A stretch of DNA of 46,594 bases, taken from Dimargaris cristalligena (Eukaryota > Kickxellomycota > Dimargaritomycetes > Dimargaritales > Dimargaritaceae). The stretch spans positions 1-46,594 of the forward strand of contig JANBQC010000181.1 of assembly GCA_027576995.1 (NCBI GenBank), written 5' to 3'. Numbering within the stretch: the stretch's first letter is position 1; each line of letters opens with the position of its first letter. Both the position numbers and the translations under genes were made by a program. This document shows, piece by piece, positions 13,501 to 23,706 of this stretch. The notes beneath the pieces are model-generated. The model saw only the letters and a list, made by a program, of their open reading frames with translations. It was not told the origin of the DNA and made no database searches.

Positions 13501-14178
13501 GCTGTGCGCTGACTCTGATCCCTTCTCCTAGCCTTACATTGCTGCCCTTCCAGCCCTCTCGAGATTCCGAGCTGTCTCTTTGCCCATCTCCCCCATAGGC
13601 CTATCCAGACGTTTCTTTCCTGACTATACCCGGGATTCCATTGCCCCCACCATATTCTCGCGCGCGCGTGCGTATTTCTCTACCTTTCTTCCTCGCCATT
13701 GTCGTTTTTAGATTCCATCTTAACTTTACTACTCAAACTGGGCCATCTTTATATACGCCTATTCCAGCCCATGCTATTCAAGCGTTACAGCCCTTGCCCC
13801 GTCTAGTCGTTTCTAACGCGTTATTTTGCAACTATATCCTCCTCTCAACTGCGAGTCGCTTTAGTTGGCCAATGGTTGGTAGCTGCTGACAATACTTGCC
13901 TATCATACCCTACTACGCCGTTGTATACCAGTACCTTCTTTCTGCTCAGTCCATTTATCGAGTGATTTTACCCCTTCCCTGTTCTTTTTGCCCACGCAAC
14001 GACGAGAATCGCAGCCACCGCCGCCTACTAATTGACGAAATCCCGACCAATATCTCGTTATTTCAGCTCGTGACTATTTTCTATATTGTCTTTTGCATTA
14101 TTCTAGTACATCAGGTCGTTTTCTACCCAATTTTCCTCTTTCATTCCAGCTCTCCGTCCTTTCCACATTTCTGGCTAC
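10575..14178. other. Divergent intergenic region between BRWD and capping-enzyme genes
   Basis: About 3.6 kb separates the two divergently transcribed genes. No convincing gene is present; open frames are 60-110 codons without family signatures. Close to the BRWD start the plus strand is purine-rich (about 10790-10870), so the BRWD leader is pyrimidine-rich. From about 13330 to 14170 the plus strand is strongly C/T-rich, forming the promoter or leader of the capping-enzyme gene. It includes a plausible 3' splice site (TTTCATTCCAG, near 14150), so a 5'UTR intron is possible. A C13-A11 homopolymer block lies at 12936-12959. Confidence 0.55.
12936..12959. repeat. Homopolymer block C13-A11
   Basis: Thirteen C are followed directly by eleven A on the plus strand, with no repeat unit around it. 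It may be inflated or collapsed by sequencing error. Confidence 0.9.
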
Positions 14179-14223
14179 ATGCCACGGCCAAGACACTTAC
14201 CGGTTGCGTACCCCCATGTCTAA
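14179..14223 (+). promoter_or_regulatory. Short upstream ORF overlapping the capping-enzyme start
   Basis: An ATG at 14179 opens a 14-codon frame that ends with TAA at 14221-14223. It overlaps the probable main ATG (14216) out of frame and stops four bases before a second in-frame Met codon at 14228. If the leader is transcribed without splicing this away, ribosomes would meet it first. Termination followed by reinitiation at 14228 is then possible. Regulatory function is inference. Confidence 0.4.
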
Positions 14224-17200
14224 ACCCATGAAAGAGTCCGCTATCCCGCCGAGTGCGACACCCGCTGTCGTACCCGACAATAGTCAGCCTTCTAAAGGCA
14301 CATCAGGAGAGCCCCGCCCCGCACCCCCTTCTTCCTCACCCTCCGCGACCACGTTCCCTGCTTCAAATAGCGGTCATTCACCAACCGATTCCTCGCCCCT
14401 CCCCGATGCCCTTGGACAACCTGTCGAAGCCGCATACCAGAATGTTCTACGGGGCCGAGTGAAATCGCTACTCAAGGTAAACCACGATCGGTTTCCCGGG
14501 TCCCAGCCCATTAGCTTCGACCGTTCGGCATTTCAACTACTCGAGAACGAAGACTATTTTGTGAGCGAAAAGGCCGACGGTGTTCGCTATATCATGCTCA
14601 TTGCTCACGAAGATCGTAAATCCACCGTGTTTATGGTCGACCGGCTCAACAATTACCACTATATCAAGGAAATGCAGATGCATCTTCAATTCCACGACCC
14701 CAAGTCTAAAAACCAGCACCAAACGCGCCGAGAAACCCTCATCGACGGGGAGATGGTTGTCGAGCGCTCCGGTAACCAAGTGCGACGCCGTTTCCTGGCC
14801 TTCGATATCATGGTCAATAGCTCGATCATCGTGACTCATAGATCGTACAGCACCCGTTTGGGCATGCTTCACCAGGACATTATCAAACCCTACCTCGAGA
14901 CCCTCAAACGAGACCCGGCCATTGCCAAGCGCCAGCCCTTCACCATGGAAATCAAAAAGGTGGAGCGCTCGTATGGTATCAAATTGGTATTCTCCGAGAT
15001 GGCCAACCTGAAGCACAAGAGCGACGGCCTCATTTTTACGCCAGTCAAGCAGGAGTACATACCCGGTACCTGCGCCAAACTACTCAAGTGGAAGCCCCCG
15101 GACGCCAACACGGCCGACTTTAAGATCCAGGTCACTTACAGCAAAGACCGGAAGCCATTTTACAAACTACTAGTCGCTGCCAACGGGGTTCACAAATACT
15201 TCACCCATCTCCAACTGGAGCCTGACGTCTATGCCCAATGGCGTGCCCATCCACCAGACAACCGCATCGCCGAATTCCGGTTTGATCCTGACTGGAAGGT
15301 CACTGTTGTTGAAGAGGGCTACGCCCCTATTACCCAGCAGGGCGGATGGCGGTTTCAGCGCTTTCGAAACGACAAAAATACCGCCAACGACGAGGCCGTG
15401 GTCAAGCAAATCATACAGTGCATTCGGCAGGGGGTGACCCGGCAGGAATTTGAGTCCCATTTGGATAAAATCCGCGCCCACTGGAAGGCCCGGGAGCGGT
15501 ACGGGGGAAACCCACCTTCGGGCCGTACCGACTCATTTAGTAGTGGCGGTAAACAACCGTCTGCACCGTGCAGCCTTCCTTCAGTTGTCCCCTCCACCCC
15601 CGTTGGCTCACTCCGGGGAGAGTCCCGGCTAACCTCACCGACCGGTGGCCCAGACTCCTACTTTACCACGCAGGGCAAACCTGCGGTTCCTAGCACCTCT
15701 GTGAATACTCCGCGTACCCCTGCTTCAACAACAACCACGCCAGCCGGGACATCCAAGCCTTTGGGGGGCCGTGAAAGTTCCCCTTCCCGAACCGCCCATA
15801 CCCGAACCGAATCAATCTTACCCTCTTCTGGGGCATCCACTCCACTGGCCCTGTCCCCCAAGATTGAACCCCGGCCTTCACTGAATCTCAACCGGACCTC
15901 TACGGATCCAACCGGGAATACATCGAGCTCGGCAATTCTATCTCCCGGGCCCTGCCAATCCAGTCCCCACCACCGGTCTACAGGTAGCTTGGTCACACCC
16001 CTTTCGGGGTCTAGCACCAGTAAGCGGAAATTCAACGAGCAGCGGAGTCCACTGATGAGTCCGTCTCTCGCGTCCCCCACACATCTACCCTCCCGGGTCC
16101 TCTCCCAGTCTCCCAGTGGTCGGGACCCACCAAAGTTCGCCAAACTATCCAGTGAGCTTCGATCACCTCTTCGGGAAAAGGGCCCTGCCGTCACTGCCGC
16201 GCCCATTCCCACCCCCTCCCCCATTGAGACGACCCGTCGGATCTCACATGATCTCCATAGCGCTAAAAATGGCCACCCGAGCAGCTCGCCGACCCAGAGT
16301 CCCCGGGAGAACTCGCCCCAGCCCATGCGGAAATTCGCTTCCCTTGATGGACGTTTATGCCTACCACGTTCCAGTATGTCAAACCGGCTGCTGTCCGCCA
16401 CATCTGAGGTATCGCCCTCGGCTACTCAATCATCCCCGAGCCGGACTCTACCAGAAAATGGCCAGGATCAGCCGTCCGACTCCCTGTCCACCGCCACACC
16501 GTCAACCGGGGTTGCCACACCAACATTGCCGGCGGCAGAAGCGCCTACTTTAAATACCAATGGCAAGCCACCAATTACTGCTGGCCGACCAGCCGGTCGT
16601 GGGCGGGGTCGCGGCCGCGGAAAACGTATCTCCATAAGCCGACCCATGGTATCGACTCCAACCACCGCACCTCCTTTAGCCCCAGTTAATACATTGGCTC
16701 CCAAACCGCATGCCGCCGAACCTACCTCGCAAGGCCAATCAATGAATATATCCCCGCGTCTTTCGCCCGCACCTGCCGGTCCAGTTTCTTTGATTCTGCC
16801 GACTTCTGCTCTATCCACAGTACCCAGTGCCCAGACGACCTCCCAGCCCCTGACTTCAGGCCCGGCCTCAGTTTCAACTTCAGTGTCAACGGTCTCTGCC
16901 CCAGTTAGCGCTGACTCTTTGGTACTACCGCCGGTCCCGGTCCCGGCCCCGGCCCCGGCTCCGGTCCCAACCCCAGCCGCTTTACCACCACCCCCGCCAG
17001 AGCCAGTGCCTGTGACAACCTCCGTCTCTCACTCAAATGCTCCGATAGCCTTGGTATCGTCGGTTCCCGAGGCTCCGATAGCCCCACCATCACTCCCCCA
17101 GCCCATACCAACTTCCACCGGGCTTGCCATGTCCAGCCCCGTTATTTCTAAGCTCTCTGTCAGTTCCCCTGTCCTTATGCAAGCTGATTCGTCGACCACA

Positions 17201-17495
17201 GCCCAGCCACTCCCTATCCGCCCGGATAACCTGGTCGTTGGACCTCCTCCGACGCAGCCCCGGCCCCCGCCTTTTCGACCCCAGCCACCTACTGGGACAA
17301 ATGGTCGGCTTGATGGCCAAACTCCCAGCCCCCGGATTGGCCCACGGCCGGGTTTTCAACCGGATCGAAGTCCACAGACGATGGTCCGTCCGTTTCCGCC
17401 CTCACCTCCACCGCAACAGATTCTGCAGCGGCGCCCCTCACAATCTTATGTACAGCAGCCACAATTACAAATACAAGCCCAACAGCAACATCAGC

Positions 17496-17526
<31 letters not shown>

Positions 17527-19372
17527 TCATATGGTACAACTCCAGCAATCGCAATCAATGGACCATGTACCGCCCCACGATCCCCACGCGATGGCAATCC
17601 GCCCTCCCCCTGCAGGGATGCCTTACCCTCGCCCACCACCTGGCCTCCACCGAACTCACTCCCTATCCCTTCAACCGGGAATGGCTGGTCCGCAACTGCA
17701 ACAACACCAGCCGCATCCTCCACCACTTGGTGCGGCTGGGCCCCCGCTTTCACCCCGACCGCCGGGCGGATATCATCCTATGCATTACCACCCCGGCCAG
17801 CCTCTGCCACAGCACCATCCTGGCATGGGAGGTCGACTTTCTCAAGGACATCCCCAATTGCAACTTCAGCAGCAGCAGCAGCAACAGCAGCAACACTCCC
17901 AGTACCCCATGGGCCAGCCTATGCCCTCTCCTGGTTTTGGCCCCCAACCGGGAGCAATGATGGGAGGTCCCCATCCGGGCGGTTTACCTCCCCATCTGTC
18001 ACCCTCCAACAGTCGGCGAGGTTCTTTTAATCAGTCTTATCCGCACCCGGTACAGGGCGGATTCCCGCCAGGATCCCCGCACCGTCCCCCATACATGGGA
18101 GGAGGCCCTGGAACGTCTTTACCCCCTCGCCCATTCAATGGCCCGTCCGAGGGTCCGCCGTACCCGCCCGGCCCACACCCCGGTCGTCCACCGACCTACT
18201 TGCCCGCCGGTCATGAGCATATGGCGACTGTATCTGGCGCGCCTCCCCCGCCACACCCCGGAATGATGTCCCACCGGCCGCCTATGGCCCCTCGCCGCGG
18301 TTCCGGTACTTTCCACGGTCACCAGGGATCAATGATACAATCGCCCAACCTGTCCGGCCGGTCCCCTAGCACTGGCGCTGTACCCGCAGGATCACCCGCC
18401 CCAATGCCTGCGGCCCTGGGCGGCTCTGTATCGGCTGGTCCACCACATCCGGCTCGCCCCCCGCCTTACGGTAGCCACCCGGGCGGTGCGATAGGTGGCC
18501 CACCACCCCCCAATTCAGCCATGGCTCAACCACCCGTCCCGTTTGTACGTAAACAGTCGACACCGAACGTACCCATGACGCCGTTCTCCCACATGCCTTC
18601 TAACGCCCGAGCCAACAGTTTTTCGAATCCGCCAGGCTCTGGACCTCCCTCGTTTTCACCTTCTCCCGGACAGGGGCCCAATCATGCCCATACCCAGAGT
18701 GCGTCGGGGCCGCCCCAGCAACCGCCGCCTCCACCTCAAGGCCCGCAGCATCTTCACCCGGAGCAACTACCCCCCGGCAGTGGTCATCGAATGTCGCCGT
18801 ACCCCCCACCCCATAGTGGAAGGATGATGGTACCCGGGCATGGTCACCCCCATCCACCCTCCCAACTCCAAAACCAGCCGCCGCCGCCCCGCCCTCAACC
18901 TCACACCCACCACAACAACGCTGCCCCGCCCAACACTGGGCCACCACCCCCACCCAACCATATGATGCCGGTACAACGCGGTCAGGCGCCCGGGATTCTT
19001 GAGGGTTATAGTGTAGCCATGTCAGCCGCGGATGCCGGTCATCCTAGACCACCTCCTAATATGCAACAGCCTTATCCACATCACCTCCACCCGCAACAGT
19101 ATCAGCAGCAGCATCAGCAAATGGCCCATCTAATGCAACACCAGCCCCAGCAACCCTCATCACAGATGTATCAGCACCATCCCCATTTGTCCCCGCGGCC
19201 ACCTCCTCCGCCTACTAATCCCGCCGCATCAGCAATGGTTCCATCCAAGTCTATGGGCCCCGCTAACCCTCCCTCTACCGAAGCCCCACCACAGCCCCGC
19301 AAGTCTAAAATCGACTTTATCATGAACGATGACGATCACAATGACAACAATGCCATGTCGTGGTTTGATTAG
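14216..19372 (+). CDS. mRNA guanylyltransferase (capping enzyme) with giant low-complexity tail
   Basis: This enzyme transfers GMP from GTP to the diphosphate 5' end of nascent Pol II transcripts in the nucleus. All nucleotidyltransferase motifs are visible, numbering from the Met at 14216. Motif I is EKADGVRY with catalytic Lys119. Motif III is LIDGEMV (about 175-181), IIIa is RRFLAFDIMV, and IV is SDGLIFTP (about 269-276). Motif V is LLKWKPPDANTADFKI (about 289-304). The OB-fold motif WRFQRFRNDK is at about 378-387. The frame is open from 14093, but Met at 14216 starts nearer the conserved domain and is preferred. No triphosphatase domain precedes it, as in fungi. Fungal enzymes are usually about 400-500 residues; this one has 1718. 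About 1290 residues after the catalytic core are Pro/Ser/Gln/His-rich, with an RG patch, poly-Gln runs and many Ser-Pro pairs. The tail ends in an acidic KIDFIMNDDD segment. The coding region has no intron. Confidence 0.93.
17482..17530 (+). repeat. CAG/CAA-rich poly-Gln tract in the capping-enzyme tail
   Basis: Interrupted CAG/CAA codons give a run of Gln with occasional His. A second run lies at about 17865-17900, and a Gln/His-rich stretch near 19090-19150. All stay in the gene's frame. Mixed CAG/CAA use suggests tolerance at the protein level rather than a pure unstable repeat. Confidence 0.8.
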
Positions 19373-22323
19373 GGATAATGGGTGTTGGAGGGGTGACTCC
19401 ATTGGCTGGGATGGTACACCGGTCTACCTACTTATATAGGTGGAGGGTTGGCAGTCTGCTCGATGGTGCACCAGACCCATTCCTTGTGAATAACGACCCT
19501 TTTAACGATACGCACATTTGCCGTCGCTTGTCACTATTATCCCTGCGGAAGTGGCATTGGCCCGGTGCTATCCATTTTCTGGTCTCGGTAATCGAGGAAG
19601 CGGGAGTTTCCGATGGGTTCAGTAGCCTAAATATTAATTAATCCCCCTTTTTTACCTCGATTCATCTCACCTGTATAATCCGATATGTCATGGAGGACGG
19701 GTATTCGGTTTCCTCTTTCCTTCGCTTTTCTCCCACCCGGCACCCCTCTCTTTTCTCTCTAACTTTCGTTTCTATCGTTATCCCCCGCCCCATTGTGTTT
19801 TCATTTCTTTCTCTTCTTAATTCACGTAATATTCCCACTACTCTTATATATACCATATTACATAGGCCATTCTCCACAATCGAATGATGTGATTAGGATA
19901 CCTGTAAATTTCTCTAATGTATACGTTTTCGCAGTGTACTTCTTTCGCGCCCCCCTCTCTCTCTCACCTCCCTTTAGTATCCGTATAACTTCATTAATAT
20001 TGGCGATTCCTTTTTTTTATATAATTATTTCCAGCATATTTTATTTAGTGTGCGATGTTTTTTATTATTATTATCATTACCATTACGGTTTTTTCAAAAA
20101 AAAAAAAAAGGACATTTATTATCAGCTTCTAAGTATCAGTAGGATAACAATAAGTTTGTCTAGTGTAAATCCTGTTAGCTCTTAAACGGGGGGCAGGGGG
20201 GGTGCATTTCTTATTTTATATGGGCTGATTGTACGTGTTAGATTCATTTTCAAGGTAAAGATAGGTAATACAACATATGCTTTAAATCAAACCAACGAAA
20301 AGTGAACTCAGATGGCTTTTTAAAGAAGAATCCGGCGGTGGTGGTATTTTTTGACAATTAGGTATAAATAGATTAATCGAGGTCCTGTGGCGTTTTCCCC
20401 AGATGTGCCGGAATTAACCGAATTCACGGCGAAATAGTGGCACAATTTTTGGCCAAAAAGGAAACTGGTGTCCGGAAAGACTAATGACCCAGCATATCGG
20501 AAACCAAATGTACGAACTCCACATAGGTAAATATCCGTTTATGCTATCTTGTATAACCTTCAAGGCACGGGATACTGTGGTGCTGAGAATTAGCATCACT
20601 GATAGTATTATTAGCTACCCCCCCCCCACAAACAAATACGTGTCCTTAGGTTGGATTAATTACAGGTAGGCCTGCGGTAGGAAACCTATACCATCGATTG
20701 AATTTGATGACTAAAAAGGGTACTACCGTTGAGGCTGAAATAATAGCGGTAGACTTAGGGGTTAAATAAGTGAATGGGGAACCCCACTTTAAATCTTAAA
20801 CGGGGGGCAACGGAAAGTCGATATCTGAACATGGAAGGGGACTGGTACTACTTTGGGGGAGGTCATGGTGAAGAAGGGAAAATGAATGGTTTGAATATTC
20901 ACCCCACTCCTAGTAGTAGTAGTAATAGTAGGGAGTGTATTCGGACTATAGTATTCTAATTCCGCCTCCAGTATCCCTAGTGACTGCAGGGAATATGCCT
21001 ACGGGTAGCCATAGAAGGAAGGTGGAGGGGAGGGGACTTACAATATTGATAAAAAAATATATTCGGACGCCCGAATCCACCCTTCCGAAATGCCTTGGTT
21101 GTCTTCTCGGAATATAGCGACCGCCTCGCCCACCCCTGCATGGACAAAGGGATAGGTCAGGGTCTATGTCGCTGATGTGTAAGATTACGGTTCTTCTACG
21201 CGACGGAATGGCGCCTAAACCCACTTTGAAGGTAGGAGGCGAAGAGAGGTTAAGAACAGAGTAATCGGAGGCAGATTTCCTTACGGGGCGTGGTCTACAT
21301 ATAGAACCATTACGATTGCGTGGAGTAGACTGGGCGACTATTGACCTAGTTTTGACTATGCTTAAGTGATATTGGAGCCCATTCCGGCTCCTTCCTATTT
21401 TTGATGTTTCCGGTTTTCGGCTTTACTAACCGGTATACTGGGACATAAATATACTGTATAGAAATGCAATTTAATATATATATTTTTAAGAAAAAAGAAC
21501 GCCGCCCAGACCTTCACCTAGATTTTAACGGCAGATCTCTTATATTTGGCCCCTCCCAGAAATTTAGGGGGGAATATTGGTGATTTCATTCTCATCTAGA
21601 AGATATGGGCATTTACGAAAATACAGGATTACACCCTAGGCATTCTACTTAAATCCGTAAACAGAAAACCCGGGCATGTACGTCATTATGCGGTGCTGAC
21701 TGGGAAGTAACATCGACCGACCGAACTGATCGAAGGGACGGGCGCCGCTAACGAACGCCCCTGACCTATATACCCAATGCCCGACCAGACCTTTATTACT
21801 GCGTAAGTCTGGGCGATGATTTAATCCCTCCCCAAATCCCCGGAGATATATGGTCCTATCCACTGCCCTATTCGGTAGCGGGGTATTCCCAATATCTATT
21901 ATTTAAATCGGCTGTGTTAAACTATCAGGCCCACCCCAACTACCCTAAAATGATATGCGCCAGCCGACCTAGTTCAAGGACCTGGGATGGGGGAGAAGGA
22001 GAGGTAGCAAGGAATGCCACGCTCGCTATTGTTAACTTAGTCGCACAGAGGCTTGACCGGATGATGATACTGGCCTTCCCGTTCTACGCTACACGTTACA
22101 CACAGTCTCGGCGGGTGGCTCTTGTAAAGACCAAAAAGAAGACCACAGAGAGAAACCCCACTGCTGTGGTTGCTGGCTAGGGCCGCCGGTTTATGCGGCC
22201 ACAGCGCTACTTCCGCGAGGGGGGAGCAGGAAAATAGCCACATTACGCTGTTTTATCAAAGTATGGCCAGGTTATTTATTATACAATGCTTGTGTTCAAC
22301 GCCCAACCAAAGCGACCTTCGCG
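19373..22323. other. Intergenic region downstream of the capping-enzyme gene
   Basis: There is no recognisable gene in these 2.9 kb. The first part is T-rich (19640-20100) and likely includes the 3'UTR, with an A run at about 20097-20109. An exact 16-base word occurs twice (20180-20195 and 20794-20809). A segment at 21915-21984 resembles one at 27264-27306. Open frames are short and unfamiliar. Confidence 0.5.
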
Positions 22324-22333
22324 TATATAAATA
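22324..22333 (+). promoter_or_regulatory. TATA-box-like element before the BIM1-like gene
   Basis: TATATAAATA lies about 200 bases before the ATG at 22537. A C/T-rich stretch follows that fits a transcription start and short leader. It is the best TATA candidate in the window by sequence and spacing. Confidence 0.5.
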
Positions 22334-22536
22334 AGGAGGGCTTTCCGTGCCCCCATCTATTAACACCGCTCCTCTTTTTGATTCATCATATCCGACTCTC
22401 CCGTAATCGCGCATTTTTAAATACTACCGTTCCCTGATAGCATTGCTAGTCCCCTTCTCCTCCACACACATATATCCACTTCCATACATTCCCCATTTAT
22501 ATCCTAGCCGATCCTCCTTCGCCCAAGAAAGTCGCT

Positions 22537-23058
22537 ATGAAGGTCCTCTACTTCCTCGCCGTGCTCCCCGCCATCGCCGCGCAGACCCCCAGTCTGTTCA
22601 AGGTCACCCAGCCCCCGTCGCGCGGCCAAGACATGTACGCCATGTCCCAAGGACCCTGCGGTGGTCTCGACCGACCCCAGTCGCCCACGAAAATCGCCGC
22701 CAAGCAGCGTTTCGAATTCCAGGTGCCTTATCTACCGGGGTCCATCAATTTATACTATTTTTCGGCCGTGGACGGCCAGGGCCAGTGGAAACCCTTGACC
22801 AATATTACCCTCGAGAAACCCACCGAAATGGTGGGCCAGGAGATTGACTTCTCCAAAGTGGCCAGGAAGGACACGACCGGTACGGTATCCGCCCAGTTCA
22901 TTCACTATGAAAACTCGGTGGTCCAAGAGACCCAGTTTCAGTGCGTCGATGTTACGCATGGGGACGACCTAAAGACGTCGGCGGCCGCGGCCCAACGACA
23001 AATGGGTATGGTCGCCCTGGTCCTTACGACGACGGTGGCCCTTATCGCCCGCCTGTAA
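22537..23058 (+). CDS. BIM1-like (X325-type) secreted, probably GPI-anchored protein
   Basis: This 173-residue protein has a signal peptide (about 1-15, MKVLYFLAVLPAIAA). It ends in a hydrophobic stretch (about 156-173) after a small-residue region, typical of a GPI-anchor signal. The mature part resembles fungal BIM1-like/X325 proteins, relatives of lytic polysaccharide monooxygenases linked to copper acquisition. The matching segments are FKVTQPPSRG, then GPCGG, and late FQCVDVT. Cys41 and Cys136 would form the conserved disulfide, and NIT at 89 is a possible N-glycosylation site. Family members normally keep a His at or near the mature N-terminus as a copper ligand. Here cleavage after AIAA would expose Gln, and SLFKV stands where HF-type residues are expected, so copper binding may be lost. 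Function is inferred from family resemblance. The protein would sit at the cell surface. Confidence 0.72.
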   Translation: MKVLYFLAVLPAIAAQTPSLFKVTQPPSRGQDMYAMSQGPCGGLDRPQSPTKIAAKQRFEFQVPYLPGSINLYYFSAVDGQGQWKPLTNITLEKPTEMVGQEIDFSKVARKDTTGTVSAQFIHYENSVVQETQFQCVDVTHGDDLKTSAAAAQRQMGMVALVLTTTVALIARL

Positions 23059-23706
23059 ACGGCTGGACCTAAGCCACCGGGGCACACCTCTGTTTTTGGT
23101 ACCCCTCCCCCTATATTACTCTGCTATCCTTCCTTCCTGCCTCTCTCTCTCTCTCTCTCTCTTTTTTTCACTCTCTCAAAAACCTATTAGCACCATTCGT
23201 GTACTATTTACAATACCCTTTCCTATTATCAGCATTGGTCACAAAGGCCTCGCGATCATCCTATAGCTCTCGGCGTAATGCTGGCTTTCGCATATCGTAA
23301 ATGGCATTAGAAGCACTATAATAAACGCGTTCATTTATCGTGCCTTTAAAACCTAGATGAGCACTTGACTGTGGTACCTTTTGAAATATCATATATGTAT
23401 ATTTGGTAAAGAGAAAAGCCACGGACCTTAAAATTTAACCCGGTTTCTACAGCAGCTTGAGTTGGCTGTGGCAATTAGTTACATTCCCCTTCTCCTTTTG
23501 AGATAATGAGTGGGATAGCCGCCTTGGTAAAATGGGCAGTCGGTGAGGTATGTTTTCTTTGGTCGTGCTTACGTGTTCATTCTTGCAAACTAAACGACCC
23601 GTTTTTGTTTTCCCTAATTTTCTCTATATATTTATTTTAAAAAAAGGGGCAACCCATTGCCCAAGCCCATTCACCAGGCGTGAACGTTTCCTAGCCTTTT
23701 ACAACC
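23059..23706. other. Intergenic region with CT microsatellite, between BIM1-like and GPI10
   Basis: The stretch contains the 3' end of the BIM1-like transcript and the GPI10 promoter. A CT dinucleotide run lies at 23139-23162. No gene or clear TATA box was seen. Confidence 0.5.
23139..23162. repeat. CT dinucleotide microsatellite
   Basis: About twelve CT units lie within a longer pyrimidine-rich stretch, 80-100 bases after the stop codon of the BIM1-like gene, probably in its 3'UTR. Confidence 0.9.

Noticed and set aside
14093..14215. N-terminal extension of the capping enzyme starting at 14093
   Set aside because: The extra 41 residues lie in the pyrimidine-rich leader, cross a likely 3' splice site near 14150 and do not resemble the enzyme. 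Met at 14216 is the better start.
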